Below are positions 24,869 through 34,243 of a stretch of DNA of 64,000 nucleotides, piece by piece. The stretch's first letter is position 1. Every line of letters starts with the position of its first letter. The stretch lies in contig CM055823.1 in NCBI GenBank assembly GCA_029582265.1, forward strand, positions 27,144,569 to 27,208,568. Reading direction: 5' to 3'. Position numbers and translations under genes: made by a program. Source of the DNA: Zoroaster sp. YZ-2022. Taxonomy: Eukaryota > Echinodermata > Asteroidea > Forcipulatida > Zoroasteridae. The notes below the pieces were generated by a model. That model was not told where the DNA came from. It did not search any database and saw only the letters and a program-made list of their open reading frames with translations.

Positions 24869-25041
24869 CGCCACTATAGAGATAGAGGGGGATTCCAAAT
24901 GAATGAACCACGGCTAAACACGAGACTAGGTGAACGAGATGAACAGATTTAATGCAACGATAAAACACGAGGCCAACAAGATGGCAGCGCCCATGAGTAA
25001 ACAACAACAACTCACGAGAGGGCGCTATAACACAACTGGCG
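24869..25041 (-). repeat. 5' LTR (minus-strand element)
   Basis: 173 bp, matching 19136-19308 except GGTGAACGAG for GGTGAAGGAG. It would hold the element promoter; I see no clear TATA box. Confidence 0.9.
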
Positions 25042-25250
25042 GACGTGTGTATAGCACTGCATACTCAGTGCTTTCTGAGTGTCTGTGAAAAAACTTCACA
25101 GGCGACTCGGGCGGGATTCGAACCCACGACCTCCTGCTTATTAGTGCAGACGTCCCAACCTCTCGACCACCGAACCCGCCCGATGACGACCGGCCGGCCA
25201 GAATCTCATATAGCAGCGGGTTCTGCGATATGTGTAGGTTGCTTAATTTA
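25042..25250 (-). mobile_element. SINE family 2, minus-strand copy (left arm of inverted pair)
   Basis: Reverse-complement body, tRNA-like head with B-box in GGGATTCGAACCCACGAC, and leader ending near 25250. Its 3' tail was cut off by the LTR insertion and remains at 19102-19135. Confidence 0.85.
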
Positions 25251-25490
25251 TCACCCGACGCAAAATTAACCAACCTACACATATCGTCATCGGGCGGGGT
25301 CGAGAGGTTGGGACGTCTGCACTAGTAAGCAGGAGGTCGTGGGTTCGAATCCCGCCCAAGTCGCCTGTGAAGATTTTTCACAGATACTCAGAAAGCACTG
25401 AGTATATAGTGCTATACACACGTCGGTGTAAGGGCGAAATGAAAGTCAGTTGTTTATCACCCGACGCAAAATTAACCAACCTACAATTTC
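25251..25490 (+). mobile_element. SINE family 2, plus-strand copy (right arm of inverted pair)
   Basis: Starts from CGACGCAAAATTAACCAACC, then TCATCGGGCGGGGTCGAGAG (A-box), GGGTTCGAATCCCGCCC (B-box), the body, and the CCCGACGCAAAATTAACCAA tail. Together with 25042-25250 it makes an inverted pair joined head-to-head. Confidence 0.85.
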
Positions 25491-25504
25491 CATTGAATTA
25501 ACAA

Positions 25505-25835
25505 AATTATATTAGAGTGAACGTACAACATTTGGTCAATTTCAATCATCTAATTTTCAAGAATTAATCATAAAACTAACCTGAGAAAGTTTCATCACAA
25601 TAAGAACTCACGTTTTTGAGACAAGGATGAAAAACTGTGACATGTTTGTATATTTTATGTTGCGACATTACAACATTATTGTTTGAAGTTGTAAACACTT
25701 CAGACGGAATAGTTTTTCATGATGATTAATATGTTTACCAACTTAACACTGAGTAAGTTTTTAGATAATAATTCGTAAATTTGTTAATGTGGTAATTACC
25801 AATGTTACACATTCCCTTTAACTGCATGTAATATT
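25505..25835. mobile_element. Degenerate MITE related to 33.68 kb element
   Basis: GTACAACATTTGG near 25520 and CCAATGTTACACATTCCC near 25800 are imperfect inverted ends. Between them are CATAAAACTAACCTG and TTTCATCACAA phrases shared with 33.68-33.96 kb. Confidence 0.5.
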
Positions 25836-25864
25836 CTCTTTGCAGGTTTAGACCGAATCATTCA

Positions 25865-26118
25865 ATGGCCCTCCTGTTATATGTGACCGTTGTCTCCTTG
25901 ACGATCATCGCATCCATCACTAAGGGAAGTTTGGGTACGCAGTATCAACAAAACTCCGCTGTGAAACAAATGCGTAAAAGAAGACCACATCAATTTTACC
26001 CCGGCCCAATAAGTGATCATGTTCTCCGTGGTAAAGTCTACCGCACCTTAACGACACGTTCTCACCCGACATGTGCAGTACTCTGTCTGCAAGAAGATAC
26101 CTGCCGCTCATTCAACTT
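25865..26118 (+). CDS. Secreted PAN/Apple-domain protein, first coding exon, apparently broken
   Basis: An acceptor-like CTCTTTGCAG ends at about 25845; the ATG follows at 25865. The product starts with a hydrophobic signal peptide (MALLLYVTVVSLTIIASITKG), then a basic stretch and the start of a PAN/Apple-like module: DHVLRGKVYRTLT, CAVLCLQEDTCRSFNF. The CxxxC...CxSFNF spacing is typical of PAN domains, which bind proteins or sugars outside the cell. The frame hits TGA immediately after SFNF, exactly where the Penelope-like sequence begins, and no GT donor is seen. Either the exon was cut by that insertion or a cryptic exon end was missed. The FA-domain exons at 34.2-36.5 kb, same strand, could be the same gene; this is inference. 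Confidence 0.6.
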
Positions 26119-28256
26119 CTGATCGTCTTCAGGAGAATGCCGTACTCTCTGGGAAATGCTGCAGCTTAAGTAGGCTGCTGAAGGATCATGTGATGGCTGG
26201 ATGCTGGAGGATTAGTGCGTTGAGACGTGCAGGCGGGAAACTGGTGGGACTAGGATCCTAGGAGTGGGGGGGGGGAGAGGAGTGTGCGCTCACTGAAGTG
26301 AATCAGTTGATAACAAGCAGAGGGGGATGGAGGGTGGTTGACTTAAGATGTAGGAGATCCCTCAGTATGGGATGGGTTGTGTACTTTAGAAGATCATTCG
26401 TTCCGTAGCAGTGGTCGCCAAATATCGCTGATGTAGAAACCGATGTCCTGTGGAACAGTGTCGTGTTTAAAGATCTCGATGGCCTCTCTAATGCGTCTGG
26501 GGTGCCATGTGTCGATGGGTGTGATCAGTTGAGCTGCGTGCCAGTCGATTTGGTGGTCCTATGGTGTGGGAGTGCTCGACAATTGCTGACTTCTCCAAAT
26601 CTCCTCTGCGGCCGTGTGCTCGGTGTTCTTTCAGTCTTGTAGGGAGATTCCGTCCTGTTTCACCGATGTAGACTTTACTTCACTCACAGGGGATCCGGTA
26701 TACTCGCGCTCTGCTGCTAGGATCCGGTTTAATCCTTGTGGGTGTGGAGATGTCCTTGAAGTTTTCTGGGGGCAGAGTGGTAGACTTGGATGCCTGCTTG
26801 TTGAAGGATGCGCTGAGGTTTATGTGACGTACATGAGCGGATCCAGAACATTTTTAGTGGGGGGGGGCTGAGAATCAAAAACAATTATTTTTCAGTACTA
26901 CAAAAATTACAATGAAATAATCAAAGGGAAAGAAAAACATGAAGCACAGTGAGGGAATGGTGGTGCGTTCTCCCCTCCCCCCCCCCTCTCTCTCTCTCTT
27001 TTTCTCTCCCTTTTTAATTTTTTTAAAAACGATTTTAGGGGGGGGCTACAGCCCCCTTAGCCCCCCCCCCCTGGATCCGCCAATGACGTAGAACCTAGGT
27101 AGGGGAGACAAGTAGAAAAGGCTAGACTGGGGGAGACCTTGTGGTTGGGGTTCGGGACCGGCTTCGAATTGTTGATCGTGCTGGGTTTGTAGCCGTTGCG
27201 CTGGAGGGTAGTCCTGATGTGCCGTAGTTCCTTGGGTAGACTGTCCTGGTCGCATAGGTTGTAGGCGCGTTGCACAAGGGTGCGGTTGACCGATGACTTG
27301 ATGCTAGGGTGATGGAAGGAGCGCTGGTTGAGGTAACGGTCTGTGTGGGTGGGCTTCCTGTAAACGTTGTGGTTTAGGGAGCCGTCTGGATTTCTGGAAA
27401 TGCCAACATCTAGGAACGAGATCTTGCCGTCGTCTTCTACTTAATTCCATCGTAAACTTGATGCTAGGATGTTGCTAGTTGAGGTGTTGTAGAAAGTCCT
27501 GAAGTGCGTCTCTGCCATGTGGCCATACAACAAAGGTGTCATCCACATAGCGGAGCCACAGGTTCGGTTGGAGGTCGGCAGTGTGGAGGGAAGAGGTCTC
27601 AAACTCATCCATGAAAATGTCAGCAAGGACTGGGGATAGAGGAGATCCCATGGAGGTCCCGGCTGTCTGCTCGTAGAAGTTGCCCTGAAATTGAAAACAA
27701 CTAGAAGAAACACACGTTAGTAACAGATCATGTATTTGGGCAGGAGAGAGTGATGTGCGGTCATCAAGGGTCTTGTTTGAGTCTCTCCTTCACCAGGAGG
27801 CATGTCTCTTCAGTTGGGACATTGGTGAAAAGAGAGACAACATCAAAACTAACCAAGATGTCGCTGGGTTGTAGAGTGAGACCCCGGGTGATCTCAACGA
27901 ACTGACTGGAGTTGGACACGTGGTGCTTAGTGAGACCCACCAAGGGTCGGAAGATCTTAGCTAGGTGCCGGGCTGTGTTGTATGTGTGTGAACCTCTGGA
28001 GGCGACAATGGGACGCAGAGGAACATCAGGTTTGTGGATCTTCGGTTGGCCAAAGAACCTGGGGCAGGATGAGCTGGAGGGTCTGAGGAGTCGGTAGAGT
28101 TGGATGGTGAGGGCATCGGCACGGTGGAGCGAAAGGAGTCTGCTGGCAACTCTTTTCTCGATGGATGGGATGGGGTTCTTCTTGAGGGGCAGTATGAACC
28201 AGATGATAAAATGTCACTTACCTTGGCGGTGTACTGCGATCGATCCATGTTGCCTC
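26119..28256 (-). mobile_element. Penelope-like retroelement, decayed
   Basis: Minus-strand fragments, in order: a start with SQYTAKVSDILSSG; a segment with FGQPKIHKPDVPLRP; the RT core with GTSMGSPLSPVLADIFMDEF and LRYVDDTFVVWPHG; KPTHTDRYLNQRSF; and a C-terminal GIY-YIG endonuclease with YIGETGRNLPTRLKEH. This RT plus GIY-YIG layout defines Penelope-like elements. Several frame breaks and an in-frame stop between CE and SKVYIG show it is dead. Another MITE is inserted at 26.84-27.09 kb. The 3' end is truncated within the hammerhead-like stem, against the PAN exon. Confidence 0.88.
26838..27085. mobile_element. hAT-like MITE inserted in Penelope element
   Basis: Inverted ends GCGGATCCAG and CTGGATCCGCC bracket a poly-G/poly-C and CT-rich interior. 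TGACGTAC lies outside the left end and TGACGTAG outside the right end, an approximate 8-bp target duplication as in hAT elements. A second copy is at 50.21-50.40 kb. Confidence 0.65.
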
Positions 28257-28761
28257 TAAAATGTACACAATGACAATTACATGAACGTTAACTTATTTAA
28301 CATGAGTTTTAATTGTCAATATTAATAATATAATATAAGTTTCCTTTATAACAAGTTGATAAAGATATGTATAGAGACTGTCCGCTTGTGCTGTTGTAGC
28401 CTTGACCAAGGCGCGTGGCAACGGCAGGGAGGCAAGCTTTTTTTTAAAGGCTCGCGCGCGCGTCGCGTTTTGACAACGAGCGTTTTAAAAGACTTGAACG
28501 TCATCACCTGACAACGGGTCTTGTTTTGACAACAAACCGCACAATTGACCAATACGAATCATAGGCCTACCTTTATTTTGATACCTTACTCTCTTCAATA
28601 GTCCAAAGATAAACAATTTTTTTTATAATTTCCACACTTGACCTTGATTGTTTACAGTATCAAATTACAATAATGAAAACAATTAATTCCGGAGAGAAAG
28701 AGTAAGTCGCACAATTTTACGAAGGCCTAGATGCCAGATAATATATCGCCAAAACACCTGA
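28257..28761. other. Flank without recognised gene
   Basis: Contains a GCGCGCGCGTCGCG patch near 28.45 kb. No PAN-domain continuation of the exon at 25.87 kb was found here. Confidence 0.4.
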
Positions 28762-29236
28762 TACTCCAAATTTGTGTCAGTAGATAACGTCTCAAAAGGA
28801 TCAATTTCATCTTGCTATTAACAAGCACAGATTATAATCTGGTAGTCTGGATTACAATTAGTGTCGTTAAGTCAGTCAGTCGTTATAATCTGGGTGGCAC
28901 ATGCATAATCGCATAATCGCAATCGTTAAATATTTTCGTCGTTAACATTTAATTTAAAGAAGAACATAAAATAGTTATAGCCTAATTTAGAACGTTGCCA
29001 CGACTGTTACACGATGTATACAGAAACAATTTGATTATTCATAAAACGATCGACTACCGTGTGAATTAAGCGTGCCATTGCTGCATGCTACGCGATATGC
29101 ATGTGCTACTCACTTAAAACGACACCAATTGTAATCCAGACTACCAGATTATAATCTGTGCTTGTTAATAGCAAGATGAAATTGATCCTTTTGAGACGTA
29201 ATTATTTACTGACACAAATTTGGAGTATCGGGTGGC
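28762..29236. mobile_element. Foldback element with arms of about 110 bp
   Basis: Left arm 28762-28870 (CTGATACTCCAAATTTGTGT ... GTCTGGATTACAATTAG) and right arm 29125-29236 are inverted copies with few mismatches. The roughly 250-bp centre has no coding frame. This is a non-autonomous DNA element of unknown class. Confidence 0.75.
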
Positions 29237-29500
29237 CAAAAAGTCTTCGGTTTCTTGTTTGTCGCGCGCGTCGCCTCAGACCCATGGGTCTGTTTTTTCT
29301 GTTTGTTTATTTTCTTTTGCTATGAAACGATGTCAAAATGCAGCCAAAATTGCTTTCGATTAGATTTCTGCAGTGCTGTGTTTTAAACGACTTTTTTTTT
29401 TAAATAGGGGTATGAACGTACGCCCGATTTGTGATGCCTCTCTTAGCCACCATACTTTGTGTATGGGAAATTTGGTATGGTTCGAATAACCGCGTATACA
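29237..29500 (+). repeat. Dispersed repeat, plus-strand copy
   Basis: GCGTCGCCTCAGACCCATG, GCAGCCAAAATTGCTTTCG and CTCTTAGCCACCATACTTTG match 17.95-18.21 kb. It directly abuts the foldback element. Confidence 0.65.
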
Positions 29501-29565
29501 TGTTAACATGTATCCCTTTAAAACAAGATTTGTCGTTTTGGCTTCAGCTATCCGATCTCTTGTCG

Positions 29566-29712
29566 CAGCGCAGCGTCGAGCACGTTGGGCCAAAGTTGGG
29601 CAAACGTTGGGCCAATGCCCCCACAACGTCGGGACATGTTAGGCAAACGTCACCATGCCCAACGTTTGTACAACGTATTGGTCATACGTTGGGCCACAGT
29701 AATATTTTATGA
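29566..29712. mobile_element. CAACGT-rich inverted repeat element
   Basis: Repeated AACGTTGGGCC / GGCCCAACGT-type phrases on both strands (for example TTGGGCAAACGTTGGGCC and CATGCCCAACGTTTG) suggest a small foldback element or local inverted amplification. Boundaries are soft. Confidence 0.45.
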
Positions 29713-29777
29713 TCAACGCAGCGTCGGTATTTGACGTCGCGTTAACGTTAGTTTTTTTTCCATCTGGCCAACGTCGG

Positions 29778-30540
29778 GTCACTGTCTGCAAAAAGACGAT
29801 TAATTATTAATGGAACGACTGGTTCTGAAGAATAGCTACTCATTGCGTGATTGACTATGGTAACAAACTCTATGTAGCCCCCCCCCCCCCAGTAGTAATT
29901 ATGTTCTGTCCTTGATAAACAAGAAACTCCCAGCGTCTGCAAAAAGACGATTAATTAGCCTATTCATGGAACGACTGGTTCTGAAGAATAGCTACTCATT
30001 GCGTGGTTGACTTATGGTAACAAACTCTATGTAGTAGTAATTATGTTCTGTCCTTGATAAACAAGAAACTCTCAGCGTCTGCAAAAAGACGATTAATTAG
30101 TCTATTCATGGAACGACTGGTTCTGACTTATGGTAACAAACTCTATGGAGTAGTAATTATGTTAAACAAGAAACTCCCAGCGTCTGCAAAAAGACGATTA
30201 ATTAGTCTATTCATGGAACGACTGGTTCTGACTTATGGTAACAAACTCTATGGAGTAGTAATTATGTTAAACAAGAAACTCCCAGCGTCTGCAAAAAGAC
30301 GATTAATTAGTCTATTCATGGAACGACTGGTTCTGACTTATGGTAACAAACTCTATGGAGTAGTAATTATGTTAAACAAGAAACTCCCAGCGTCTGCAAA
30401 AAGACGATTAATTAGTCTATTCATGGAACGACTGGTTCTGACATATGGTAACAAACAATATGGAGTAGTAATTATGTTAAACAAGAAACTCCCAGCGTCT
30501 GTAAAAAGTCAACGAATAATTCATGCAACAACTGGTTTTC
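29778..30540. repeat. 105-bp minisatellite with open frame
   Basis: Roughly seven copies of a unit containing CAGCGTCTGCAAAAAGACGA and GGAACGACTGGTTCTGA. The first copies are longer (about 140 bp) and the last is diverged; the middle ones are 105 bp and nearly identical. Because 105 is a multiple of three, one plus-strand frame (30054-30548, 164 residues) stays open across four units. This follows from unit length, and I do not call a gene. Confidence 0.85.
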
Positions 30541-30878
30541 TTAAATAGCCACTCGGTAATAGCCCCAAAAGCCACAAAATGTTGGTCTACATTTCTTCTA
30601 GCAAGTTCTCAGCTACATTTTCCGTTTCGTAGATAAATTTACTAAACAATATTTTCTTCTAAGCAGCTCAATGGAATTGGGCCACAATAGTTCCCAAATG
30701 CGCGCGTTGCATCTTGGTCTAGCTGGTGACCAACGTTCTTAATTTCCCGTACTTTACTGTGTAGTTATCAAACTATAAACAATATTTCTGAAATCAATGT
30801 GTAACTGTTGTCGAGTGGTTGTAACATTAGATCGACAATATCTAGGGAGGTAGGATCGGTTTTGAAGTATTTCGATCA
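30541..30878. other. No feature seen
   Basis: Short unique-looking stretch between the minisatellite and the LINE remnant. Confidence 0.35.
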
Positions 30879-32350
30879 TTAGTTAAACCAGTTAGCGCGG
30901 AACCGAGAGCCTTGTGGTATCCGATGAGGAGCGGAGTCTGGGCCTATTCTCACCCGTAAATGTGTCACTAAATAATTAGTAATAAGGTCACTCAGGTAAG
31001 GTGGAGCGACATCCATCATACATTTATATACAAATAACATTATTTTAAAATATATTCTGTCCTTGACCTGGAGCCAGTGTAAGGAATCTATTAGATCCGC
31101 AGAGCACCTGTCCCGTCCGCACGCAAAAACCAACCTGGCTGCCTTATTCTGGAGACGTTGCAGTCGCTTGAGATCCGCTTCACGAGCACCAAACAGAAGC
31201 GAGTTGGCATAGTCGATGCGAGACAGGACAAGTGTTCTAACGGCATGATGACATGCTTCTTGAGTGATAAATCGACGTATCCGCCACAAATTGCGTATGT
31301 GAAAATTAACAATTTTACACAAGTTACTGATATGAATGGACATATTCATTGCACCATCAAATGTTACACCGAGGTTTTTAACAGAGATGGAAGGCTTAAT
31401 TGATGTACCGTCAAGCGTCAGTTGGATATTAGACACAGAACTCAAAACTCTGGGGCTAGCAACAACAAAAAACTCAGTTTTATCTTGATTCAATTGCAGT
31501 TTGTTTTGCAACATCCATCCATTTATATCAGAAATGCACTTGGTAATATTCTCCATAGCTCGCTCACAGTCACCAGGTATTTTATGATCGAACGCAGCAT
31601 ACAATTGGATATCATCCGCATAGCAGTGAAAACAAATATTGTGACGGCGGATGATATCACCAACAGGAGCAGTATATAAAATAAACCCTTGGGGACCGAT
31701 GATCGAACCTTGAGGCAGGGAGTAAGTGTTCATCAGACAAAACATTCTTTATCGAAACCCTGATGGTACGGTTTTCGAAGTAGGATCTAAACCAAGAAAC
31801 AACTGACTCACACAATCCAAACCGATCCCTAAGCCTCTGTAGGAGTATGGGGTGATGAACCGTATCGAAAGCCGCCGACATGTCAAGTAGGACCATAAGA
31901 ACAGTCTTGTTGTTGTCAACGTACTGGAGAAAGTCGTTCTTCACCTTAAGAAGAGCGGTTTCGGTGCTGTGGAACCTTTTGTACGAAGACTGGTATTTCT
32001 CGCCCAAGTTGTTACTGTCTATATGGCTAGTTACTTGACATGAGGCAGCTTTCTCGATTACCTTTGACATGAATGTAATATTTGCCACAGGCCTGTAATG
32101 CTTGAGAATGTTATGATCAAGGCTAGGTTTCTTGAGAACAGGTGTAATTATTGATTGCTTTAGAGTATCAGGGAATGTTCCAGATAACAGAGAACAGTTA
32201 ACTACTTTGGTTATTATGGTAATAAAGTATGCAAATTGTCCTTAACAAGCCAGGTAGGTATTGTGTCCAACGAACAGGTCTTACTGGAAAAATTCATGAT
32301 GATCTTTTTAACATCGCCTGTTGTAAGGGGATCAAAATCATGCATACTAA
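30879..32350 (-). pseudogene. Non-LTR retrotransposon (LINE) reverse transcriptase remnant
   Basis: Minus-strand RT of the CR1/L2/Jockey-like group. From high to low coordinates: a DVKKIIMNFSSKTCSLD region near 32.3 kb, ANITFMSKVIEKA near 32.07 kb, QSSYKRFHSTETALLKV, LLDMSAAFDTVHH near 31.88 kb, and after a frame break near 31.74 kb, LPQGSIIGPQGFILY and the active-site box CYADDIQLYAAF near 31.61 kb. The C-terminal part continues to about 30.88 kb. The endonuclease domain is absent (5' truncation) and the 3' end is worn, so it is inactive. Confidence 0.88.
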
Positions 32351-32960
32351 TAACCTGACGTCAGGCCGTGGACACGATTGCATCACCAATCAGCCAGCTG
32401 CATGCGCGAGCCACGCCGTGTCCCTGACTACACGAACTGCCGACTGCGATACATATGCAATTTTTCTTTGCATCGCCTTCTGGAAATCGCCGAAAATGTA
32501 GTTTTATTTATTGCATCCTGAATAAAAATGCCCAAATCTTGCGTCGTTGGTGGGTGCACTAGGAATTCAAATAAAAATCCGGACCCACATATATTGCAAA
32601 CTTTTGTCTGTGCTCACACACACTAACACACACTAATAGTAAGAACCGCATTCTCCTTTGGGTCTGAGAAATATTTACCAAGACCATTCCGTCAAGATGA
32701 ACTTACCAAGCCGTATCAATTAGGCGATTTTGGTCTCCATTGCCGCCTTTGTCGGCCTGGTCGTCGTTTCGTTCGCGCAGTGGCACAACTGGCTCAAAGC
32801 GGTAGGGTTCGGCACCGCGGACTTCGATCTCCACCTGGCCCTGTTGTCAGCGGCGGCACCAGACCTGTTAAACTGGGGAAGGTGGCGGGGGGGGGGGAAG
32901 CTTAAATTTAAGGGGGGACAAGCTTAAATTTAATGTAATTTTGTACTGCTGAAAAAGCAT
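32351..32960. other. No gene seen; G-rich patch
   Basis: Ends in a poly-G patch with two AAGCTTAAATTTAA phrases at 32.9 kb. No exon recognised. Confidence 0.35.
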
Positions 32961-32972
32961 TGACTTACCATC

Positions 32973-33216
32973 GGGGAAAAAATTGGGGGGGGGCGGCAAA
33001 TTGGGGGGGCAACAAAAATAACCCGGGGAATTTTCCCCCTTGCCCCCGTAGCGTTGCCACTGCCTGTTGTTCGTCGTCGCTGGCATTAGGCTCGTCTTCA
33101 GGCGAGCTGACATCGTCAGAATCACTAACGTTATCATCCGAACTGGAGGAATACAGCTGTTCCTCCACAATACTGTGCTCCTCCCAGGAATCATCATCAT
33201 CAGAAATATCGGCCAT
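32973..33216 (-). CDS. Acidic N-terminal exon candidate (low confidence)
   Basis: ATG at 33216 opens a very acidic, serine-rich frame (ADISDDDDSWEEHSIVEEQ, SSSSDDNVSDSDD). A GT donor of good shape (ATG|GTAAGT) follows at about 32973. The last third is low-complexity, from a G-rich patch. Acidic N-termini like this occur in piggyBac-type transposases and in many nuclear proteins; no catalytic domain follows in the window. It may be a lone first exon or chance. Confidence 0.25.
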
Positions 33217-33674
33217 AATTTCAGCAAGTTCTCGTCGCGTGCTGTTTCAAAATACACTCGCACGTATGTGTACACACGTACGTATTGTACATACGGCGTG
33301 TACATGTACATGTACATTGTATCTACGCGTGGGGCCGGGGATCCAAACAACGCGTCCACGGCTCTACGTCATCAAAACAGGGAAAAATTACTGTTCATGA
33401 CATGTAAATGAAGTGATGACGACACGCTCCTTTCACAAAACGACCTCCGGTTGGAACAGATTCGGCCTCTTTCCGGGTCAAAAGAATGATTTTTTTTATG
33501 TCTAAACTTCTTAACCTTTGGTTAAATGACAGGCACGTCTTTATTACACCCCAGCAAACATAAATTTTAACAGAAAACGTATTTTTCATCCTCGTTCATG
33601 TTGGGCTTTAAAGGCTAAGCTCGCACAATCTCATCTCCTTTTAGACATAATATTTACCCCTGAAGAAAGTCAGG
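33217..33674. other. No gene seen; TACGTGTACA-rich patch
   Basis: A 33.25-33.33 kb patch is rich in CACGTACG and TGTACATGTACA palindromes. Nothing else was recognised. Confidence 0.35.
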
Positions 33675-33963
33675 GAAGGTACAACATTGGTATTTGATAA
33701 CGTACATTTATTTCAACCTTATTATTTCAAGAAATACATCATAAAACTAACCTGTGTAAATTTCATCACAAACGGGTCCCCTCGTTTTTTTTATAGAAAA
33801 CCACTAAACAAAAATTCTGTTTTGATGTTTTACAAAATGTTGAATGCACTTAATAATAAATAATTTCTCAGGATGATTCCTACGTGTACCAACTTGACAA
33901 AAATTAAGATTTTAGATTTGTTAAATTGATAGCTTGGTAATTACCCATGTAGTACCTTCACAA
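33675..33963. mobile_element. MITE with GGGAAGGTACAACATTGG end
   Basis: Left GGGAAGGTACAACATTGG and right TACCCATGTAGTACCTTCAC are imperfect inverted ends. Related fragments lie at 25.5-25.8, 37.0 and near 63.6-63.8 kb, all with CATAAAACTAACCTG-like interior. Confidence 0.55.
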
Positions 33964-34243
33964 AAAAAATATTACTGGCATGAAGAAAATATTTTAGGTT
34001 ACCGCAATATACCAAGTATGTCCATGTTTTCAGTCAAGTGGCTAATTTTGTCAACGTCTGAAGGTTCTGAAGATTAATTTATTTTCTGTGAGTAAATCTC
34101 CGAGGTGTTTACTTAGACACTTGGTGGTCAGATCATGGTCAGATTGAGCACGAATATGACAGATGTTTCGTGTACGACTAAACCTGAACCTGATGATTGT
34201 GATGATATTCACGTTAACTTTGAATGGTATTTTGTTTTGACAG

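Larger units (their letters stand above)
19136..25041 (-). mobile_element. LTR retrotransposon, nearly intact, about 5.9 kb
   Basis: Two 173-bp direct repeats (19136-19308 and 24869-25041) differ at about one base and bracket two long minus-strand frames. Order on the minus strand is 5' LTR, leader, gag-protease-reverse transcriptase-RNase H, integrase, polypurine-rich tract, 3' LTR, which is the Ty3/gypsy (Metaviridae-like) order. The RT catalytic motif is LADDL rather than YxDD and the fingers are divergent, so the clade is uncertain. There is no envelope-like frame. LTR ends do not show the usual TG...CA. The element sits inside a SINE, with GAC on both sides as the visible target duplication. 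High LTR identity and open frames suggest a recent insertion. Confidence 0.93.

Noticed and set aside
27961..28248. Separate Pro/Ser-rich gene at the end of the Penelope element
   Set aside because: It begins in the Penelope reading frame (SQYTAKVSDILSSG) and then shifts to an alternative frame after an indel.
30054..30548. 164-codon repeat protein
   Set aside because: The frame stays open only because the minisatellite unit is 105 bp. There is no splice or start context and no family resemblance, so it is kept as a finding and not as a gene.
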